From Papio anubis (lineage: Eukaryota; Chordata; Mammalia; Primates; Cercopithecidae): 64,000 nucleotides of DNA. The notes below the pieces were generated by a model. It saw nothing but the letters and a program-made list of their open reading frames with translations, was not told the origin of the DNA and ran no database searches. Shown here in pieces: positions 57,634 through 64,000 of the stretch. Location of the stretch: contig NC_044981.1 of assembly GCF_008728515.1 (NCBI RefSeq), positions 113,823,702-113,887,701 on the forward strand, read 5' to 3'. A program made the position numbers and the translations under genes. Numbering within the stretch: the stretch's first letter is position 1; every line of letters starts with the position of its first letter.

Positions 57634-58232
57634 AAAAAAAAAAGTTAAAACCAACTAAAACCAACACAGTTTCCAGGGATGTATGCGTGTATGCTTCATG
57701 TATGCACACCCACATGCACACACATACACATACATAGAGATAGTTTCACAGTCACTGCTGAAGCTTAAATTTCAAAAGCCCTTACTTTTATGTGCTCCTG
57801 TCCAAGTCTGAGGAGGGACTCTAACAATAAACACATTTTTTGGTAAAATCTGAAAAAGGAAGCTATTTCACTGCCATTGGTAAAGACCACTGCCTCGCTC
57901 CATCCTAACTTCCCCTTCTCCACACCGCCTCTTAGGCTGAGTGACACTGCACTGGAGTGGGCATTTTTTTTTTTTTTTTTTAACTGACAATGTTTTATTC
58001 TTTGTCCTATAGGAAGCTCTCAAATTTGCATCATATTCAAGCCCTGCAAAACTTGGCAGAGAACAATAAATACAAGACCAAGAACACTAGTTACCTCAGG
58101 TAGAGGGGGGGCCCTGGGAGGGATGGAGAGGAGAGCATATGTTTAAGTTATTCTCAATATTGGGAAACCCTTGTTAGAGGTGAGATCATTATGAAGTCAA
58201 GGAGGAATTAACAAGCTTTTCTTTCAGGCACT
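57634..58232. other. Unassigned, with a T-run and polyadenylation-like end
   Basis: On the minus strand, GAATAAAACATTGTCAGTTA is followed by about 20 A (57963-57982 on plus as T), an AATAAA at the right distance upstream of a poly-A. This could be the tail of a retrocopied transcript or of an old LINE. No body of a known gene was recognised. Confidence 0.35.
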
Positions 58233-58534
58233 CTTTCTTTCTTTTTTTTTTCTTTGAGATGAAGTTTCACTGTCACCCAGGCTGGAGTATAGTGGTGTAA
58301 TCTCCGCTGACTGCAACCTCTCCTCCCAGGTTCAAGTGATTCTCCTGCCCCAGCCTCCCCAGTAGCTAGGATTACAGATGCCTGCCACCATGCCTGGCTA
58401 ATTTTTGTATTTTTAGTAGAGACAGGGTTTCACCATGTTGGTCAGGCTGGTTTCGAACTCCTGACCTCAGGTGATCCGCCTGCCTTAGCCTCCAAAAGTG
58501 CTAGGATTACAGGCGTGAGCCACCATGCCTGGCC
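58233..58534 (-). mobile_element. AluS-like, antisense, with worn duplication
   Basis: T/C-rich head, then GAGATGAAGTTTCACTGTCA to GAGCCACCATGCCTGGCC. TCAGGCACTCTTTCT (58224-58238) and TCATGCACTCGTTTT (58535-58549) are a plausible duplication with several changes. Confidence 0.92.
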
Positions 58535-59787
58535 TCATGCACTCGTTTTTCTCCGAAATTCAAATCCTCTAAAAAACGCTGAAAAGAAAGTCCGAGTAAC
58601 AAACTTTTCAGCTTGTGTTTTCATTCCATTCCCCCCACAGATTTTTGTTCTAACAGATTACACTTCATGCTTGAAATGATTGTATTGATCTCTCTGTTCT
58701 ATTTCTATACGACAAATCTATGTAGGCAAAGTAAAATTCATTAAAAAAAATTCTTGTGACCATAATGCTTTAAGAGTTTAAACTATATATCCTGAATCTG
58801 AGTTATTACCAAGATTACCTTTGTTTCACAGTTAATCAAAACAACATAAATATTTTACACATTTCACAAATAATTAAAATCAAAAGTGGAATTTGATCAT
58901 AAATACATTGAATAGGGCCTTTTCTATAAGTGAATTTCACTGATTTTAATTTCATTCCTATTTATTCATTATATTTATCATATATTATAACCTTGTTCGC
59001 ATTAACAACAGAGAGGAACGGAGAGTGTTTAGTTATAGCTATGTCACACGCTTCTTTAACATCTTTCTAAATCCCATAGTGATCTGTTGGTGATCTACCT
59101 GAGGGGATAACTAGATTAGATCCTCCTTCACTTTGGTTGAAAATCAAGAATAGGAACCATGTGACCTGCAAAAGGGTTTGTGGTAGTCACTAGTCATTCA
59201 CTTTCTTCATGCCAGGATTTTGAATTCTTCCTTTGGCACTTGGAGGTGTTTGACACCAGGACAGAGTCAGATAAGTTTCTTTATAAAGTCAGGGAGGACA
59301 GAGGGGAGCTGGTGGGAATTGGGCTGCAAGGCAAGTTCTCAGGGAGATCAGTTTTAGAGAAGAATAATCTGGCAGCAGACATTTGGCAATTTGATTCCTC
59401 TTAGACAATCCCTACTTGACACCCGCCCCCCCGGAAGTCTTTGTGTGCACGGCGCCCCACGTACAAAAAAACCCTATTCTGAGCCCTAAATCTGGCATTT
59501 GGTGCAAATTCACACCTTCACTGTGACATCTGTCCCTCACACTGTTCTTTTCTTCAGTGTAAAACAAAAGTACGGATGCCCTATAAAAATATGTCAACAA
59601 AATGTCACCCAACGGAAAGGATTTGAATATTTACCTTTTCTTGTATACTAAAAAAAAAAAAATGTGGTTTTGTGTGTGCATGGAAAACAGTCTTCTGGGA
59701 TTTGCATTTACCTCATTTATACTTGAAAAATAAATTAGACTCTTAATACACATGTCATATAATTCCAAACATGAAAAACAATGACCC
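58535..59787. other. Unassigned AT-rich sequence
   Basis: About 1.25 kb with no recognised repeat. A 74-codon frame (59180-59404) has no known domain. Confidence 0.45.
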
Positions 59788-60058
59788 TTTTTTTTTTTTT
59801 TTTTTGAAACAGAGTTTTGCTCTTGTTGCTCAGGCTGGAGTGCAGTGGCACGGGTTCAAGTGATTCTCCTGCCTCAGCCTCCTGAGTAGCTGGGATTACA
59901 GGCATCTGCCACCACACCCGGCTAATTTTTGTATTTTTAGTAGAGACGGGGTTTCATCATGTTGGCCAGGCTGGTCTCAAACTCCTGACCTCAGGTGATC
60001 CGCCCGCCTTGGCCTCCCAAAATGCTGGGATTACAGGCGTGAGCCACCGCACTCAGCC
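59788..60058 (-). mobile_element. AluS-like, antisense, with a ~30-base internal deletion
   Basis: After poly-T and GCAGTGGCAC the sequence jumps straight to GGGTTCAAGTGATTCTCC, missing the usual CGATCTCGGCTCACTGCAAC block. It ends at GAGCCACCGCACTCAGCC. Confidence 0.93.
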
Positions 60059-60200
60059 AACAATCAGCATTTTAAAATTCATATAAATTTAGGTAAAAAG
60101 TAAAAGATATGGAAGTTTAAGTCTCAAACTGTAACCCACTTTATAATTATTTCAAAATAGATCCTATTTTCTGTAATTTTTTAAAAAATTCCTTACTTTT

Positions 60201-60500
60201 GGCCGGGCGCGGTGGCTCAAGCCTGTAATCCCAGCACTTTGGGAGGCCGAGGCGGGTGGATCATAAGGTCAGGAGATCGAGACTATCCTGGCTAACATGG
60301 TGAAACCCCGTCTCTACTAAAAATACAAAAAACTAGCCGGGCGCGGTAGCGGGCGCCTGTAGTCCCAGCTACTTGGGAGGCTGAGGCGGGAGAATGGCGT
60401 GAACCCGGGGGGCGGAGCTTGCAGTGAGCCGAGATCGCGCCACTGCACTCCAGCCTGGGAGACACAGTGAGACTCCGTCTCAAAAAAAAAAAAAAAAAAA
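60201..60500 (+). mobile_element. AluY, full length, perfect 18-bp duplication
   Basis: AAAAAATTCCTTACTTTT lies at 60183-60200 and 60501-60518. The Alu body (GGCCGGGCGCGGTGGCTCAA onward) is near consensus, with GAGCCGAGATCGCGCCAC rather than the monkey GATCCGGCC form, and a long A tail. It is among the youngest-looking insertions in the window. Confidence 0.96.
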
Positions 60501-60821
60501 AAAAAATTCCTTACTTTTGTGAGATCACGCACCTACCAATGCCTAGACTATGTTAAGACTTGCAAAAGTTTGCTGAATTAGAAAAAGAAGTTCTCAAAAA
60601 AATTTTTTTAATGTAGAAAAATAGCAAAATGAATTCCATCCTCTAACTGACAACTATTATAAAACTGGAAGTATGTTTGCTCTTTTCTTAAACGTTCCTC
60701 TAACAGATAAGGTTTTAAGACATTCAAAATACATTCATTTAGAATTTCCCCCTCTGAGAAAAGATTCTGGCCCAGATCTCATGTCTTAGGGATGGGGAGT
60801 AACACTGAAAGCTCAGAAGGG

Positions 60822-61115
60822 GCTGGACACGGTGGCTCAGCCTGTAATCGGTTTGGGAGGCTGAGGCGGGAGTATCACTTGAGGCCAGGAGTTTGAGACC
60901 AGCCCAGCCAACATGACGACACCCCATCTCTTCTAAAAATGCCAAATATTAGCCGGGCATGGTGGCATGCACCTGTAATCCCAGCTACTCAGGAGGCTGA
61001 GGCATAAGAATCACTTGAACCCAGGAGGCAGAGGTTGCAATAAGCCGATATTGTGCCACTGCACTCCAGCCCGAGCAACAGAGCAAGACTCCAACTCAAA
61101 AAAAAAAAAAAAAAA
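60822..61115 (+). mobile_element. Alu, older (S/J-like), with 14-bp duplication
   Basis: AAAGCTCAGAAGGG at 60808-60821 and 61116-61129 bounds the element. The left arm has an internal loss (GTAATCGGTTTGGGAGG) and many changes. Confidence 0.92.
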
Positions 61116-61129
61116 AAAGCTCAGAAGGG

Positions 61130-62739
61130 CCACCCAAGGTAAGTTCTCCATCAGGCCCAGTCAACCCCAAGCAGGCTGCTCAGTAAGAGGGAAGAAGGAA
61201 CCAGCACATCGCCTGGCTCCTTAATCATCCACCCAGTGCGATTCACACTGAATTTTTATACCTTGGGCACGTAGCATCCTTCAACTGACTGCTGTCCTAT
61301 TCCTGCCAAAAATAAGGCTGCAGAAACTGATAGAGAGAAGCCACCAGGCACAAACTCAGTATTCTACTGCTCTCTCCTTTCTAAACACATAAAACCAATG
61401 AAAAGTAAGACACCTAAACTATAAAGGCTCAGCTCCCCAGGGAAATACCATCGCTGAGCTGTGGTTTGATATTATGCTTTTCACTTTTATAAAGAGCCAG
61501 TGTATAGTGCAGCCTCATGAAGAACATGCCCCCTTTTCTGCAGAAAAAAATATTGAAGAAGGTATTGTCCCTACGATACTCTAAGATTGAATAGATATCT
61601 CCTTTTAGGGGAGGTAGGAAGAGAGAGGAGAGGCCATCCTTTCCCAGTGAGCTAGTGTGCACCTTAGACTGGACAATGGTAACATATGACACATTTCATT
61701 CCCTTTTTGCTTTGGTTTCCAGAAAATTCAGCTGTAATAGTAGTTAGCTGCAAAAACTCTCTCATTTCAGGTACATGTTATAATTACCTTAGTAAACATA
61801 TATCATCCAATAAATACTAGACCATGTGTAAGTCCGGACAGGGTCACTTGGGGCATGGAGCACCCGTCTGAACTGTTTTCTTCTTCATCTCTTCTCTAAC
61901 AAGATGCCTTTAAGTTCTAACAGTCGAGTCATTATCTAAAGGACTATCCACCTACCCACTCCATCTCAGCACCATTCAATTTTCTGTGACCTAGACTTAC
62001 TCTCTTCCAACTATATTTTAACACGATTAAAGATGTAGAAACTTGCTTCTGGTTTAAAACCAAAAATGACTGGAACATTTTGCTTTAGACCTCTCCAGAG
62101 CAGGTGGCAGAACAGGGTGGGGCTGGATGTCATCCAACAAGCGTTGGAAGGCTGAACAGCTCTACAAAAAGCTACGCTCAGAATGCAAGCTCAACAGCCA
62201 CAGCCTATGCGGCTTAAGGTAAGATGGAAGCAGAGCCACTTTTATAATCTTCAATAATGGCACAAGAAAATAGATCTGCCTTACTCAATAAAGAGTCATT
62301 TTCAAACAGCAAGAAATTACAGCCTCAATGCCAACTTAGTCTACGACAAAATGGTATGATCAAAGTTATTGAAATAACTGGAACGTAAATTCAAGATATG
62401 TTATATCCTAACCTAATAAAAGCACACTGGAGATTTTTCTTTCCATTTTAGCTAATCAGAAAAAAACAAACCATCAGCTTGTAGAATGCTATCATAACAA
62501 GAAAATGTCAGCAACAAGGCAGAGCAACATGACTCTGTTCTACTAAATCAATACCTGCAGGGTAAAAGTTGTTTGTCTTGTCAAACTTTTTTTAAAATCA
62601 AGATTAAAGGTACTTTGAAAGTCAAATCTCATTTTAAAAGCTGGGAAAATATTTCAGTATTTTGCTGAAATACGCTTCCCTGTGCGTGAGGCGAAAAGGT
62701 AAAGGGCCTGGGTGAGATGTAGACCTCTCCCTCTGCCCA
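61130..62739. other. Unassigned, with one weak candidate exon
   Basis: No named repeat. A possible exon at 62099-62218 (120 bp) lies between CTTTAGACCTCTCCAG and a consensus donor TTAAG|GTAAGA, with one frame open throughout (translated start AGGRTGWGWMSSNKRWKAEQ). Chance is a live explanation, since the open frame is only about 50 codons in total. Confidence 0.25.
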
Positions 62740-62895
62740 CTGCACCAGCTGAGCAACCCAGGGCCCTTCATGTCTCTGGGCTCAGGTTCCTTGTCTGCAA
62801 AGAGAGCTTAAAACCCACCACTCAGGAGAGGGAAGAGGTGCACATGACAATAAAGGTGCAAGTACTTTATAAACTGTAAAGCACTGTTCAAATAT
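62740..62895 (+). repeat. MIR SINE
   Basis: 'Gagcaacccagggcccttcatgtctctgggctcaggttccttgtctgcaaag' and 'gtactttataaactgtaaagcactgttcaaat' follow the sense MIR core and 3' end. Confidence 0.7.
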
Positions 62896-62899
62896 GAGG

Positions 62900-63440
62900 A
62901 CCGTATCAGACACCTGCCCTAGGCTCTCCCATGGCTTCAGCTCTTCCTTTCTGTTTATAGAGTTGAGTTTGTGAATAAGAAATCTGCTCTCACTCTGTGG
63001 TCTAAAAATGTTTGGCGGCTTCCCATTGCATACCAGTTAGTGTAACATACAAGTTCTTTTTACTGTAGGCGCCTGCCTTGCAGCAACCCTCTTCCCTTCC
63101 CCTACCATGGTTTCTGGCCAGCCACTCTGTACTGCTTTGTGTGCCCAAAAATGCCACAATTTTGCCCAGTGGCTTGCCTTTGCACGTGCTCTTCTTTCTA
63201 GAATCTAGAATACCCTTTTCTCATAGCTTTACATAGAAAACGCCTATTTATGCTTCAATGCCCAGCTGAAGTGTCACCTTTTCCCTGAATCCTTCTCTCT
63301 TCTTCTCTGTGCTCCCCATGTTATGTGGGCAAATCTCTATTACCAATAATGTCCGCATGAAAATGATGAATTTATATACATCTGTATCAGAGCCTAGACT
63401 AGCAGCTCTTGCAAGAACCTTTGTCATCAGCACACTCAAC
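62900..63440 (+). repeat. L2 LINE 3' region
   Basis: GGCGGCTTCCCATTGCATAC, TTGCCTTTGCACGTGCTCTT, CCCAGCTGAAGTGTCACCTT and 'tttccctgaatccttctctc' follow the sense L2 order. The minus frame at 63248-63511 is antisense to it. Confidence 0.75.
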
Positions 63441-63508
63441 TTTTTTAACCTTGAAAAAATTAAAATCTTATCCAATGATCGCAGGGTGAATGTTTTAGAA
63501 CTTTTAAT

Positions 63509-63575
63509 CATTCTTTACAATTTAAAGTGAGGCATTCTTTACAATTTAAATTTACAATTTAAATTTAGGTCTTAG
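63509..63575. repeat. Short tandem duplication, TTCTTTACAATTTAAA
   Basis: CATTCTTTACAATTTAAA occurs twice with a ~24-base period (starts near 63509 and 63533), followed by a shorter TTACAATTTAAATTTA copy. Confidence 0.85.
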
Positions 63576-63781
63576 GACATACAGAAAATTTTTATCTAGT
63601 CCTTTGAAAGAACAGGAAATGCGTAAGAATAGCCAGTAACTAAAATGTAATTTACATAATCTTAGAAGGTCTTTTCCTATAAAAAAAAAAATAAGTGACA
63701 GAAAGAGTAGGGATCTATACAACAAACAACCACTGTTTGTGAATGCCTAGCTGTAGAATTTTTATGAGTTTGTTTGAAGAC

Positions 63782-63782
<1 letters not shown>

Positions 63783-63814
<32 letters not shown>
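63783..63814. repeat. (AC)16 microsatellite
   Basis: Uninterrupted AC run of about 16 units, the purest dinucleotide tract in the window. Confidence 0.97.
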
Positions 63815-63816
<2 letters not shown>

Positions 63817-64000
63817 GCTCCTACATTCCTATACTCCCATTTGCCACCTGCTCTGCTCACGCTTCTGACTGATTAAACTGAAGGCATGTATGTGTATTAA
63901 CAGGTATTACAAATGCAAATTTCCACAATATTCCAGGCTGGAGAATACCAGACAGCAGTCTCTTTATAATTTGATGGTGGTTGTTATAGAACAGAAAGAG

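Noticed and set aside
61131..61146. Perfect donor AAG|GTAAGT
   Set aside because: It lies right after an Alu duplication and has no partner acceptor or open exon; single consensus donors occur often by chance.

Overview
This is a repeat-dense stretch of nuclear DNA from a primate, and no protein-coding gene could be supported in it. The interspersed repeats name the host. There are over twenty Alu elements, primate L1 3' ends, a THE1/MST/MLT1 (MaLR) series of solo LTRs, an ERV1-type LTR, and older mammalian MIR, L2, MER and Tigger fossils. Four Alus (14253-14550, 15487-15787, 27720-27990, 48934-49110) carry GATCCGGCCAC where human AluY has GATCGCGCCAC. I recognise that variant as the hallmark of the AluYR subfamilies of Old World monkeys, so the source is most likely a macaque, baboon, vervet or relative rather than a human or other ape.

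Layout. Positions 1-10 kb hold scattered Alus, an ancient MIR split by two Alus, an antisense L1M piece, a (TCCA)n microsatellite, a perfect 15-bp-arm hairpin near 6.3 kb and a long stretch without recognisable repeats. From 10 to 19 kb there is an L1M-like 3' region split by an AluY, an antisense L2, a three-layer nest (hAT-type MER element, then ERV1-type LTR, then AluYR) and a full-length AluYR. From 19 to 26 kb come three MLT1-type LTR remnants in series, then MLT1A/B and MST LTRs. From 26 to 36 kb there are two sizeable L2 copies in opposite orientations and several Alus with clear target-site duplications. From 38 to 46 kb there are an L1M fragment, a Tigger-type fragment, a locally duplicated AluY plus flank, MER20, MER5A-like, a THE1 solo LTR and a 1.6-kb L1 3' end. 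From 50 to 53.2 kb lies a nearly complete Tigger1 DNA transposon with a decayed transposase on the minus strand, itself hit by an AluS, a very short Alu scrap and an L1 3' end. From 55 to 64 kb there are a second Tigger-type element split by an AluS, more Alus (one AluY with a perfect 18-bp target-site duplication), MIR, L2 and an (AC)16 tract.

Many open frames of 60-130 codons here are read through Alu, L1, L2 or Tigger sequence and are not host genes. The longest frame outside a named repeat is 222 codons (42211-42879), and I do not recognise its product. A few splice-like sites are noted as weak leads. The window looks like intronic or intergenic DNA. I see no operon, CRISPR array, tRNA or rRNA gene, and no previously undescribed system. 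The interesting content is the record of nested insertions, one local duplication of an Alu with its flank, and small inverted or tandem repeats.
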